In this document: piece after piece, positions 34,723 to 42,846 of the stretch
Layout of the letters: each line of letters begins with the position of its first letter
How positions within the stretch are numbered: the stretch's first letter is position 1
Assembly: GCA_934717185.1 (NCBI GenBank)
Contig: CAKUYQ010000004.1
Location: forward strand, 51,291-115,290
Source of the DNA: an uncultured Bacteroidales bacterium
GTDB lineage: Bacteria > Bacteroidota > Bacteroidia > Bacteroidales > UBA932
Reading direction: 5' to 3'
Length of the DNA stretch: 64,000 bases
Translations under genes and position numbers: made by a program
Notes under the pieces: generated by a model
What the model was told of the DNA's origin: nothing
The model's database searches: none
What the model saw: the letters and a program-made list of their open reading frames with translations, nothing else

Positions 34723-35349
34723 TTAGTACTTATTTGTATCGTACATAAGTTTAAAGCTGTAGTCTGTATTGTTTACATCAACCTCTATAGGTTGTGCCCC
34801 TATAATCTGCAAACGCGCCACTCTTTCCTTATCTTTTACGGTATAAACAGCATGCTCTTTTATGTAATCCTCCAACTGCTCTATCTTTTGTGGAGGCACA
34901 TTCCTCATTACGTCACAATTTTTGAAACTTATACGCAAATTAACGATTTTGCCATTCTTATCTACATCAGGGTCAAAAGAATAGAAAAAAGATGTTTTAA
35001 AATTGTCCGAACGATAACTCTTTTTAAATTCAATACAAGCCTTAGCCATCTCCAATATCTCCTCTTTGCTAAATACAGCCTCTATTGCCTCTATTACCAC
35101 ATTGGGATTCTTTAATTTTAAGAAAAATACGAATTCTGTGGTAATATAGCGCTCCTCCCCATTTATAGTGACATGTTCAATATCGTTTACATTTTTGAGA
35201 GTGAATTCTTTACCACTCCTATCTTTCTTTACAGTATACGTATATTTATTCCCCGATACTGTTTCGTTACAATAATAATTTTGTAATTCCTGTGACATTA
35301 ATACATTAGCACATACAGTCGCGATTAGAAGAAATAATAATTTTTTCAT
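34723..35349 (-). CDS. A protein of cassette unit 3
   Basis: 208 aa. The N-terminus differs from the other A copies (MKKLLFLLIATVCANVLMSQ, then ELQNYYCNETVSGNKYTY), while the second half (FSKEEILEMAKACIEFKKS, DVDKNGKIVNLRISF, NVPPQKIEQLEDYIKEH, NNTDYSFKLMYDTNKY) matches them. It begins directly at the Met that is equivalent to the second Met of the other A copies. Unlike the other units, 165 bases with strong hairpins separate it from its B gene, so it is not translationally coupled. Function unknown. Confidence 0.63.
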   Translation of the reverse strand: MKKLLFLLIATVCANVLMSQELQNYYCNETVSGNKYTYTVKKDRSGKEFTLKNVNDIEHVTINGEERYITTEFVFFLKLKNPNVVIEAIEAVFSKEEILEMAKACIEFKKSYRSDNFKTSFFYSFDPDVDKNGKIVNLRISFKNCDVMRNVPPQKIEQLEDYIKEHAVYTVKDKERVARLQIIGAQPIEVDVNNTDYSFKLMYDTNKY

Positions 35350-35390
35350 ACTATCAAAATTTTTAATTTAAAATACATAATTAAAAATTT

Positions 35391-35482
35391 GTGAGAGTCT
35401 GATAGCCGTTCGCTATCGTTCTCTCTCACGATGAAAATCTTTGATGTATCAACTTGAACTAATTAATTTCAAAGATTTTCAT
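35391..35482. other. two hairpins between B (unit 3) and A (unit 3)
   Basis: A nested stem GTGAGAG (35391-35397)/CTCTCAC (35423-35429) encloses GATAGC/GCTATC. A second, ATGAAAATCTTTGA (35431-35444), pairs perfectly with TCAAAGATTTTCAT (35469-35482). They may terminate or process the B transcript before A. Part of the first stem recurs as GTGAGAGAGAACGA near 38429. Confidence 0.6.
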
Positions 35483-35513
35483 GTTCGGTTTCATATTTAT
35501 CAATATTAATTTA

Positions 35514-37070
35514 TTATCTGAACAAATTCTTAAAATTCTCTACCTGTCCTAAAAATGAACCTCTGTCAAAAACAAAATCTTTATAATCCTTCCCTCGTTT
35601 TTCCATAAATTTATCAACAAAAGAATCCAAATTATCGTAGCTTGGATTATCCCAAAAAGGCTTAATTATTTCACTGATTTCACCCGTATTAAATTTAGAC
35701 ATTAAGTAATATTCCCCGTTATAGGTATCCATTGAATATACCAATTCTGCAAGTGTTGATATTAGTTCAGAATTTAGGTTATTTTTTAAATTTATACTCG
35801 GATACTCATGTTTGAACCAAAAATGTGCCAGCTCATGCCCAACTTTGTCCGCCTCTACTGCAAGTGCTCTATGCCATATAGTGTTGCCATTTGTGGGACT
35901 ATACAAATATGTAAAATCACTCTCAGGAGTACCTTTGTATTCTTTAATAGTTATCTTTTCACCTTTTTGCTCAGCATAATCCATTAGTTTGCTTATCTTG
36001 TAAGCCTTATTCTTCAACTGTTTGATGGCATCTTCAAACATATCCTTTGTCTTTTTGCTGTCGTACTTGATATAGCTTGAATGCCCTGAGTCGTACCTTG
36101 TCTGGTCTCCACCGCCTCCACTACCACCTATATTTGTTCCACCACCACCGCATATGCAGGGGCATCTGCCGCAACTTTCACAACCTCTTGGTGTTTCTTC
36201 CCTTCCATGGTCATCGGAACCAGCGCCTCCTCCAGGTATTAATACACAGATACAAGGATCAAAGCCACAATTAGGACAATCATCTGGTGTGACTGTTATT
36301 CCCGGCAGATCAAATGTATACCCACACGCTAAGCAAATTCCTATATCTGTATATACTATTCCTTCAAACCCGCAAATTCTGCATACATTTCCTGAGCTTT
36401 TGGTTCTTTTTATCAATTCATCTCCTAAAAACACTATACACTTCTCTCCGGCCTGCATTTTTGACAAATTTACGGAATAAGAGATACTGCACGATATTCT
36501 TACACCGTTCTCATATATGTAAAAGTTCTCTATCTTGCCGTCTAATGTGGAGATTATATAATATCCGGTAAAATTGCTTCTGTTGCCAAGATAGCTATAA
36601 GAGTCATTCTCTTCATTGATTGCCGCATCTGACTTAAAGCCTATGATTGTTGCAACAAACTGCAAAACAACTCCATTTTGTTTTATCTTTTGTAAAACAA
36701 GACTGCTCTTTGCCTCCATCTCGCCACCTCGCTCCATTTCACCAAGACTGCTGCCCAACATTAAAATACTCGCATAATCAGGTACCTCCATTGGAACAGA
36801 AACTGCGTAAAAATCCATGAACTCTTTACTTTCGGCCTTTGACCAATCAATGGATGAATTATCTGTCTCTATGCTTTTTGTAAGAGCATCTTTAAAAATA
36901 GGTAATCTTATTCCGCCATCATTTCTGCTAAATATGGATTCAGCCTCTTCTACTGAAAACAGATCATTCTCCTCACGATCATTACTTTTGAAAAAATCAC
37001 TCTCGCATGAAACGAGAATTGCAGACAGTACTATGGTATGAAGGAGTATTGAAAACTTCTTGAATATCAT
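35514..37070 (-). CDS. B protein of cassette unit 3: Cys-rich HELAH lipoprotein
   Basis: 518 aa. The signal MIFKKFSILLHTIVLSAILVSC has the lipidated Cys at 22. The order of parts is as in the 34.5 kb copy: beta-rich N-terminal domain, Cys-knuckle region (CRIC, CLAC, CPNC, CIC, CESC, CPCIC) with Gly-rich linkers, then VGHELAHFWFKHEY. Identity to the other copy is very high over residues 1-450, but the last 65 residues differ strongly (FNTGEISEIIKPFWDNPSYD and so on) before the shared GSFLGQVENFKNLF end. It has an intact consensus promoter and is probably the expressed copy. A surface metalloprotease or zinc-dependent binding role is inferred. Confidence 0.7.
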   Translation of the reverse strand: MIFKKFSILLHTIVLSAILVSCESDFFKSNDREENDLFSVEEAESIFSRNDGGIRLPIFKDALTKSIETDNSSIDWSKAESKEFMDFYAVSVPMEVPDYASILMLGSSLGEMERGGEMEAKSSLVLQKIKQNGVVLQFVATIIGFKSDAAINEENDSYSYLGNRSNFTGYYIISTLDGKIENFYIYENGVRISCSISYSVNLSKMQAGEKCIVFLGDELIKRTKSSGNVCRICGFEGIVYTDIGICLACGYTFDLPGITVTPDDCPNCGFDPCICVLIPGGGAGSDDHGREETPRGCESCGRCPCICGGGGTNIGGSGGGGDQTRYDSGHSSYIKYDSKKTKDMFEDAIKQLKNKAYKISKLMDYAEQKGEKITIKEYKGTPESDFTYLYSPTNGNTIWHRALAVEADKVGHELAHFWFKHEYPSINLKNNLNSELISTLAELVYSMDTYNGEYYLMSKFNTGEISEIIKPFWDNPSYDNLDSFVDKFMEKRGKDYKDFVFDRGSFLGQVENFKNLFR

Positions 37071-37127
37071 ATATCTATTTTTAAGTTAATTTTGCAAATT
37101 GTTAAATATTTTAAATTAATCTTTACA

Positions 37128-37158
37128 CAAAGATAATAATCTAAATTAAAAACACAAA
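37128..37158 (-). promoter_or_regulatory. promoter of B gene, unit 3
   Basis: On the minus strand TTTG (37158-37155), 19 bases, TATCTTTG (37135-37128) match the consensus. The equivalent place before unit 2 (about 34562-34570) reads TTTTTTTG and lacks the TA of the -7 box. Confidence 0.7.
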
Positions 37159-37198
37159 CTTTAGTAAAATATTAAAAGAAGAATAGATTGTAATAGTA

Positions 37199-37288
37199 AG
37201 GCCGCAGCTAATTCACTGCAGCCGTTGGTTAATCATCCTTTGCTTCCCGACAAACTATTCAACCGTTATCTTACAAGCAGCCTTACTA
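37199..37288 (-). terminator. cassette 3' flank, copy 4
   Basis: Same flank; here it contains the exact recurrent word GCTTCCCGACAA (37242-37253). Confidence 0.6.
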
Positions 37289-37930
37289 TTAGTATTTATT
37301 TGTATCGTACATAAGTTTAAAGCTGTAGTCTGTATTGTTTACATCAACCTCTATGGGTTGTGCCCCTATAATCTGCAAACGCGCCACTCTTTCCTTATCC
37401 TTTACGGTATAAAAAGCATGCTCTTTTATATAATCCTCCAACTGCTCTATCTTTTGTGGAGGGACATTTTTCATTTTGTCACAGCCAAAAAATTTTATTC
37501 TCAAGTTAACAATTTTGCCATTCTTATCAACATCCGGGTCAAAAGAATAGAAGAAAGATGTTTTAAAATAGTCCGAGCAATAACTCTTTTTAAACTCAAT
37601 GCAGGCTTTAGCCATCTCCAATATCTCCTCTTTGCTGAATACAGCCTCTATAGCCTCTATTACCACATTAGGATTATTTAATTTTAAGAAAAACCCAAAT
37701 TCAGAGGAAATGTAGCGCTCCTCCCCATTTATAGTAACATATTTTATATCAGCTGAATTTTCAAGGCGTAAGATATCAGATATTTTAGTTATCTTATATG
37801 TGTATTTTGAGCCGGATACAATATTACCGGCATAATAATCTTTTACTTCCTGCGCGGTAACTACATTAGCATAAAATAATACCGCTAAAATAAACAATAT
37901 CTTTCTCATAATTTCCGTTATTTTAATCAT
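37289..37930 (-). CDS. A protein of cassette unit 4
   Basis: 213 aa. The signal peptide (MRKILFILAVLFYANVVTAQ; ORF begins seven residues earlier) resembles that of units 1 and 2, the middle (FGFFLKLNNPNVVIEAIEAV, KEEILEMAKACIEFKKSY) resembles unit 3, the strand RIKFFGCDKMKNVPPQ follows unit 2, and DYIKEHAFYTVKDKERVARLQ follows unit 3 again. This is a mosaic of the other copies. A B-gene remnant (17 residues plus stop) overlaps its start by ATGA. Confidence 0.63.
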   Translation of the reverse strand: MIKITEIMRKILFILAVLFYANVVTAQEVKDYYAGNIVSGSKYTYKITKISDILRLENSADIKYVTINGEERYISSEFGFFLKLNNPNVVIEAIEAVFSKEEILEMAKACIEFKKSYCSDYFKTSFFYSFDPDVDKNGKIVNLRIKFFGCDKMKNVPPQKIEQLEDYIKEHAFYTVKDKERVARLQIIGAQPIEVDVNNTDYSFKLMYDTNKY

Positions 37931-37979
37931 CTGAATAAATTTTTAAAGTTCTCCACCTGTTCTAAAAAGGAACCTCTTC
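37927..37979 (-). pseudogene. C-terminal remnant of a B gene (unit 4)
   Basis: On the minus strand, RGSFLEQVENFKNLFR followed by TGA is the last part of the B protein. Everything upstream is lost at 37980, where composite intergenic repeats begin. The TGA overlaps the ATG of the A gene exactly as in unit 2. Confidence 0.75.
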
Positions 37980-38078
37980 AGTAAGCCGTAGTTTACGCGT
38001 TGGCGTTAGCTTTAGCATTGGCTTTCAAAATTAAAAAAGCTAAGGCAAATGTCAAAGCTGTAATCCATAAACTAATTA
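37980..38078. repeat. composite intergenic repeat block
   Basis: GCGTTGGCGTTAGCTTTAGC and GCTAAGGCAAATGTCAAAGC units followed by CATAAACTAATTAGT. It replaces the 5' part of the unit 4 B gene. A -7-like TATCTTTG (38103-38110) for the next gene follows. Confidence 0.6.
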
Positions 38079-38159
38079 GTGTAACGCTCACGTAGTTATT
38101 TTTATCTTTGCAAAAGGCACATATTATGCCCGAATTTAAAAAAATCAGCCGTTAGAGTA

Positions 38160-38417
38160 ATGGATAAGATTCTTACAATAGAAAGAGCGGAATATATACG
38201 AGACTATATTCTATTGCTCCATTTTAATAATGGAGAGAGCCTTTATTGTGATTTTTTACCATTGTCACAAAGCGGTATATGCACTAAATTGCGAGATGTT
38301 GAGTACTTTAAGAATTATACTATTGACCCGTTTACCATAGATTGGAATAATGAGATAGGTTTCGCTCCGGAATACCTCTACAAGATAGGAACGCCACAGA
38401 TTGCAAAACCGGATTAA
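38160..38417 (+). CDS. DUF2442 protein
   Basis: 85 aa. The pattern ILLLHFNNGESLYCDFLPL, then LRDVEYFKNYTIDPFTIDWNNEIGFAPEYLY is characteristic of DUF2442, a small beta-rich fold seen in toxin-antitoxin-like or stand-alone genes. Two partners often occur together (DUF4160 and DUF2442), but only this one is present. A TATCTTTG -7 element is at 38103-38110. Function unknown. Confidence 0.72.
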   Translation: MDKILTIERAEYIRDYILLLHFNNGESLYCDFLPLSQSGICTKLRDVEYFKNYTIDPFTIDWNNEIGFAPEYLYKIGTPQIAKPD

Positions 38418-38475
38418 CATATCTTCAAAGTGAGAGAGAACGAAAGTGATAGTATGAAATGCAGTATAATTTTTG

Positions 38476-38483
38476 TAGCTTTG
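38476..38483 (+). promoter_or_regulatory. -7 element upstream of 38508 gene and mutL
   Basis: TAGCTTTG, 25 bases before the ATG at 38508. No good TTTG -33 partner is visible. Confidence 0.45.
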
Positions 38484-38507
38484 CTGTTGGATTAAAACGG
38501 TAGAAAG

Positions 38508-38813
38508 ATGAGTTTTTTCAGTTTAAAACTATTTAACACACCTAAGCACAAAGTGTTTAATTATCAACCTGTTTACTATGATGAGCGGAAAGAGGCATTA
38601 GAGGAGAAGATTGCAGCTGCAGAGCGCAGAAACAAAGGGCAGTATGTTCCCGGAGAGAGTATTAAAGGGGCATTCACTAAGCCGCGTTTTGAGGTGAAGA
38701 GAAGTTCGAGCGTGGTAGACAAGGTTATACGTATCCTTACAATTGTAACCTTGGCCATACTTATGTTGGCGGTGCTTTACTTTACAAACGTAATGGATCT
38801 GTTCTTTAAGTAA
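38508..38813 (+). CDS. small single-pass membrane protein before mutL
   Basis: 101 aa. A basic, Tyr-containing N-terminal half (VFNYQPVYYDERKEALEEKI, KGAFTKPRFEVKRSS) precedes one C-terminal transmembrane helix (ILTIVTLAILMLAVLYFTNVM). It ends one base before the mutL ATG, so the two are co-transcribed. I believe similar genes sit before mutL in other Bacteroidales, but no function is known to me. Confidence 0.65.
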   Translation: MSFFSLKLFNTPKHKVFNYQPVYYDERKEALEEKIAAAERRNKGQYVPGESIKGAFTKPRFEVKRSSSVVDKVIRILTIVTLAILMLAVLYFTNVMDLFFK

Positions 38814-38814
38814 G

Positions 38815-40671
38815 ATGATACAGGTTCTGCCAAGCCACATAGCAAACCTTATTGCTGCCGGAGAGGTTGTACAACGCCCCTCAAGTGTAGTGAAGGAGCT
38901 TATGGAGAACAGCGTAGATGCCGGTGCTTCATCTGTGTCGCTCATTCTTGCGGATTTTGGGAAGACTCTCATTCAAGTAATAGACAACGGATGCGGAATG
39001 ACAAAAGATGAGGCGCAGCTCTGCTTCATGCGTCATGCAACATCCAAGATTGCATCCCAACAGGATCTGTATTCGATTCATACATACGGTTTTAGGGGAG
39101 AGGCACTCCCCTCTGTGGCAGCCTGTTCGCAGGTGATTCTAAAAACCAAAACAGCAGAGGAGGAGGTTGGTACTGAGGTTCAGGTAGAGGAGAATCAGAT
39201 AAAATATACCGGAGAAACCGCCACCCCAACCGGAACAAACATCCAGGTTAAAAACATCTTTTACAATATTCCGGCAAGGCGAAAATTCCTTAAGACAGAC
39301 AATTGGGAATACAAGCAGTGCGTGCAGGAGTTCACTAGGATTGCTCTTACACGTAAAAATGTGGAGTTCAGGCTTATACATAATGCTAAGGAGATATTTG
39401 TGCTTCCCCCTGTCCAAAGCATAAAGCAGAGGATAATACAGCTTTGCGGAAAGGAACTTAATAAGGAACTGGTTGAGATAAAGACAGATACGGCAATAGT
39501 AAAGATAAGGGGCTATATCGGACGCCCGCAGAGCGCAAAGAAGAGCCAGCCTAACCAGTATCTGTTTGTGAACGGGCGCTACTTTAGGAGCCAGCTGTTG
39601 CATAAGGCAATCCTTAAGGCGTATGATAAGTTGCTTCCCGACAACCTATTCCCATCTTATTTTGTGTATCTTAGGACAGACCCGCAGAGTGTTGATGTGA
39701 ACATACATCCAACAAAGACAGAGATAAAGTTTGAGGATGAGAATGTTATTTTTGAGATTCTCTGTGCTTCGGTCAAGGAGGCGATAGGGGAGAATGCCTT
39801 TGCTCCCGCCATAGATTTTGATATGGAGGGGGTTCCGGAGATACCTGTTGCAGCAAAGAATGACTTTTATATACCGCAGGCGCCAAAGGTCTCATATGAT
39901 CCCCTGTTCAACCCGTTTGTAGAGGAGGGGAGGATGAGACAGCCGGGCTGGAATACAAAAGCAGAGTGGGCCGGAGCACAAGACAGGCTTTTTGAAAATG
40001 TCAATGACAATATTGCAGATGGCAGACAGGAAGCGGAGCAGGATTACGCAGGTACCGAAAGGGTGTACGAATCAAAACTCTTTAATGATGATCATATAAG
40101 TGACCGCAGTTGCATAGTGTTCAAGAACAAATATATCTTTACAACTGTTAAATCGGGGTTAATGGTCATTGATATAAAGAGGGCTAACGAGAGGATTTTG
40201 TACGAGCGGTTCAAAAATGCACTAACAGATACAGATATAGAGGCCAATGTTCAGGAGCTGCTCTATCCGCAGCAGATGGAGCTGTCATACCAACAGAGGC
40301 TTACAGTTGTCCCATATCTGCCTGAGCTTAAAAAACTTGGTTTTGATGTAGAGGAGGATGGTAATGGTAAACTTACAATGTACGGAACTCCAGCTACCCT
40401 TAAAGGGGACAACCTTACGTTGGAGGAGCTGATAGATGACCTGTTGCAGACAATATCGGATTCTTCCGTCTCTGATTTCAGCGAGAAATTCAGGGAGAAG
40501 CTTACAATGCAATTGGTAGAGGATTTGTCGGGAAGCATAGGGGAGGTAAACAATACCGAGGGTGGAATGATAATTGATTCTCTTTTTGCCTGCTCGGACC
40601 CATATACAAGTCCATACGGAGAGAGGTGCGTTGCAATAATGCAGGAGGAGGGGTTTAAGAAATTATTTTAA
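38815..40671 (+). CDS. mutL: DNA mismatch repair protein MutL
   Basis: 618 aa. The GHKL ATPase motifs are complete: ELMENSVDAGA, DNGCGM, TYGFRGEALPSVAACS and TGTNIQVKNIFYNIPARRKFL. The second N-terminal domain (VNGRYFRS, VDVNIHPTKTEIKF) and the C-terminal dimerisation domain follow, with a variable linker near residues 340-420. It links MutS mismatch recognition to downstream repair. I see no clear DQHAxxER endonuclease motif in the equivalent place (DIKRANERILYERF is the closest), so nicking activity is uncertain. The gene carries the recurrent 10-mer twice, read as LPDN and LSGS. Confidence 0.95.
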   Translation: MIQVLPSHIANLIAAGEVVQRPSSVVKELMENSVDAGASSVSLILADFGKTLIQVIDNGCGMTKDEAQLCFMRHATSKIASQQDLYSIHTYGFRGEALPSVAACSQVILKTKTAEEEVGTEVQVEENQIKYTGETATPTGTNIQVKNIFYNIPARRKFLKTDNWEYKQCVQEFTRIALTRKNVEFRLIHNAKEIFVLPPVQSIKQRIIQLCGKELNKELVEIKTDTAIVKIRGYIGRPQSAKKSQPNQYLFVNGRYFRSQLLHKAILKAYDKLLPDNLFPSYFVYLRTDPQSVDVNIHPTKTEIKFEDENVIFEILCASVKEAIGENAFAPAIDFDMEGVPEIPVAAKNDFYIPQAPKVSYDPLFNPFVEEGRMRQPGWNTKAEWAGAQDRLFENVNDNIADGRQEAEQDYAGTERVYESKLFNDDHISDRSCIVFKNKYIFTTVKSGLMVIDIKRANERILYERFKNALTDTDIEANVQELLYPQQMELSYQQRLTVVPYLPELKKLGFDVEEDGNGKLTMYGTPATLKGDNLTLEELIDDLLQTISDSSVSDFSEKFREKLTMQLVEDLSGSIGEVNNTEGGMIIDSLFACSDPYTSPYGERCVAIMQEEGFKKLF

Positions 40672-40888
40672 AGCTAAAGCCAAATAAAAGTTAAAAGTTT
40701 ATAGAGGAAAGATGAAAAACGGTTTTCTTCTATGTATAAACTAATTAACTAACTCTAAACTATAAACAATAAACAATAAACTAATATGGCGTTAGCGTTG
40801 GCTATTTTGGAGTAAAGAGGGTAAAGAGGGTAAAGAGAGTAATGAAGGATAAAGCTAAAACCAAAGCTAAAGCTAATAAACTAAATTA
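40672..40888. repeat. composite intergenic repeat block
   Basis: In order: TTAAAAGTTTATAG, GATGAAAAACGGTTTTCTTC (a self-complementary stretch), CTATAAACAATAAACTAAT, GGCGTTAGCGTTGGCTATTTT, GTAAAGAGGGTAAAGAG units, then AAAGCTAAAGCTAATAAAC. Every block type of the family is present. Confidence 0.65.
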
Positions 40889-40890
40889 TT

Positions 40891-41553
40891 ATGTATCAGA
40901 ATAATTACAGGGCTTTTATGCCTACTGTAACACCGGTTGTAAAGAATATTATTATCATTAATGTAATAATGTTTGTGCTTACTCTATTCAAGGAGGAATT
41001 TATGATTGAAAAGTTCGCCCTTTTCTACTTCGGATCCCCTTTGTTCAAGCCGTATCAGCTTGTTACGCACATGTTCATGCACGGTAGTTTTACACATATA
41101 TTCTTTAATATGTACACATTTTATTTCTTTGGAGTTGCTTTGGAAAGAGTGTGGGGTTCAAAGAAATTCCTTGTGTATTACTTTGTTACGGGAATAGGGG
41201 CGGCATTGCTGCATAACGGTGTTACATATTTGGAGGCTTTGCATTATGCTTCTGTTGGAGATCAGCTTTCGTTTAATATGCTACATATGATACCTACCGT
41301 TGGTGCTTCCGGTGCAATATACGGTCTGCTGCTGGCGTATGGAATGTTGTTCCCTAACGACAGGATAATGCTGCTTATTCCTCCAATCCCTTTAAAGGCA
41401 AAATATTTTGTAATAATATTCGGCGTGTTGGAACTTTTGTTGGGATTGTCTAATCCCGGGGGAAGCATTGCACATTTTGCACACTTGGGCGGTATGCTCT
41501 TTGGCTTGGTACTTATACTATATTGGAAGAAAAACAACAGGATGTACTATTAG
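40891..41553 (+). CDS. rhomboid-family intramembrane serine protease
   Basis: 220 aa with six predicted transmembrane segments. HMFMHGSFTHIFFNMYTFYFFG is the conserved loop-1/TM2 signature with N and H. The catalytic Ser is in VGASGAIYGLLLAYG (GxSG) and His in HFAHLGGMLFG. Rhomboids cut membrane-spanning substrates within the inner membrane. The following gene starts 12 bases after the stop, so these form one unit; the functional link is not obvious. Confidence 0.9.
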   Translation: MYQNNYRAFMPTVTPVVKNIIIINVIMFVLTLFKEEFMIEKFALFYFGSPLFKPYQLVTHMFMHGSFTHIFFNMYTFYFFGVALERVWGSKKFLVYYFVTGIGAALLHNGVTYLEALHYASVGDQLSFNMLHMIPTVGASGAIYGLLLAYGMLFPNDRIMLLIPPIPLKAKYFVIIFGVLELLLGLSNPGGSIAHFAHLGGMLFGLVLILYWKKNNRMYY

Positions 41554-41565
41554 TTGCATTTGCAG

Positions 41566-42672
41566 ATGAAAAGACGGTCTGTTAAATCCGGTGGAAAACG
41601 TACCCCTTTATTTATAGGGATTGTTTTTAGGGTAGTACTTTTTGTAGCTGCCGGATGCTTAGGTATGTCTTATCTTTCAATATATGTAAATCCGTCCAAG
41701 TTTGGGCTGCCGCTCTTTTTCGGCCTGTTTTATATACCTATACTCGCGGTAAATATGATTTTGCTGCTTGTGGCATTTGCCCGGAGAAGCAGGTCTGCGT
41801 GGATTCCAATCATAGCCATACTTCCGTCACTTCTCTATTTAGACCTTTTTGTTAAGATAGGAGGGGGGAGCCATGAGGAGAAAGAGGGGATAAAACTTAC
41901 AGTAAAGAGCTATAATGTAGGTACATTCAGTTCGTCATCTGGTGGCTTGTCAAGAGTGGATTGCAGAAAGGCTGTCATTTCATATATTAATAATAATCTT
42001 CCCGACATATTATGTCTGCAGGAGATTTTTGTGGATGACAAGAATATGGCAGATACCATCTTCTCGTCTTACCGGTACAGGCATTACAAGCTGTTTAAGA
42101 CAAGGAATGGAAAGTTGTTTGGGAATATGACACTTAGCAGGTATCCTATTGTCAACACCGGTGATATCTGCTTTAAGGGGAGTACCAATCTCTCTATTTT
42201 TACAGATGTTAATCACTACGACAGAATTTTAAGGGTATTCAATAATCATCTTGAATCATATAATGTGTCGTTTACCGCACTTGTTAAGAAGATGAGCAAA
42301 AACTCTGCGGTTGGGGAGGAGATGAGAAACGAATATAAAGAGGTTCACGACAAGATGTTGGGAACATTTATAAAGAGGTCGGACCAAGTTAATACCATAC
42401 AGGCAAATATAGAAAAATGCAAGTTGCCGGCAATTATATGCGGTGATTTTAACGATACTCCGGTCTCCTACACATATCATCGTTTGGTGAGTGGCAGGAA
42501 GGACTCTTTCAGAGAGGCCGGGAATGGCTTTGGCGGAACGTTTATGAGGCTTTGGCCGCTTTTAAGGATAGATTATATTTTGTACCCTAAAGAGTTTGAC
42601 TGCTCTGCTCATATTACGGATAAGGTAAAATTGTCAGATCACTATCCTATAAGTGCGGAGCTGATCATATAG
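41566..42672 (+). CDS. membrane-anchored endonuclease/exonuclease/phosphatase family protein
   Basis: 368 aa from the ATG at 41566 (MKRRSVKSGG). Three N-terminal hydrophobic segments (residues 15-110) anchor it. The EEP fold follows: SYNVGTFSS, DILCLQEIFVD (catalytic Glu), NMTLSRYPIVNTG, NNHLESYNV, ICGDFNDTPVSYTYH (Asp/Asn) and IDYILYPKEF, with the His in VKLSDHYPISAEL. The family cuts phosphodiester or phosphate bonds; the substrate is unknown, and the membrane anchor suggests periplasmic or membrane-facing action. Contains the word CTTCCCGACA, read as LPD. Confidence 0.85.
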   Translation: MKRRSVKSGGKRTPLFIGIVFRVVLFVAAGCLGMSYLSIYVNPSKFGLPLFFGLFYIPILAVNMILLLVAFARRSRSAWIPIIAILPSLLYLDLFVKIGGGSHEEKEGIKLTVKSYNVGTFSSSSGGLSRVDCRKAVISYINNNLPDILCLQEIFVDDKNMADTIFSSYRYRHYKLFKTRNGKLFGNMTLSRYPIVNTGDICFKGSTNLSIFTDVNHYDRILRVFNNHLESYNVSFTALVKKMSKNSAVGEEMRNEYKEVHDKMLGTFIKRSDQVNTIQANIEKCKLPAIICGDFNDTPVSYTYHRLVSGRKDSFREAGNGFGGTFMRLWPLLRIDYILYPKEFDCSAHITDKVKLSDHYPISAELII

Positions 42673-42840
42673 GCTTTGGCGTTAGCGTTGGCATTGGCTA
42701 TTTTAGGGTAAAGAGGGTAAAGAGAGTAAAGAGGGTAAAGAGAGTAGAGAAAGTAAAGAGAGTAAAGAAAGTAGAGAATGTAATTAGCTAAAGCTAAAGC
42801 AGATAAACTTACTATAAACAATAAACTATAAACTAACACG
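42673..42840. repeat. composite intergenic repeat block
   Basis: GCTTTGGCGTTAGCGTTGGC and GGCTATTTT, then about ten tandem GTAAAGAGAG or GTAAAGAGGG units, AGCTAAAGCTAAAGC, and ACTATAAACAATAAAC units. It follows the same order as 40.7 kb. No gene. Confidence 0.65.
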
Positions 42841-42846
42841 ATAGCT

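Noticed and set aside
42673..42840. Tandem purine and hexamer units resembling a repeat array
   Set aside because: Units are degenerate, 6-10 bases long and lack unique spacers, so this is not a CRISPR array. No cas genes occur in the window.
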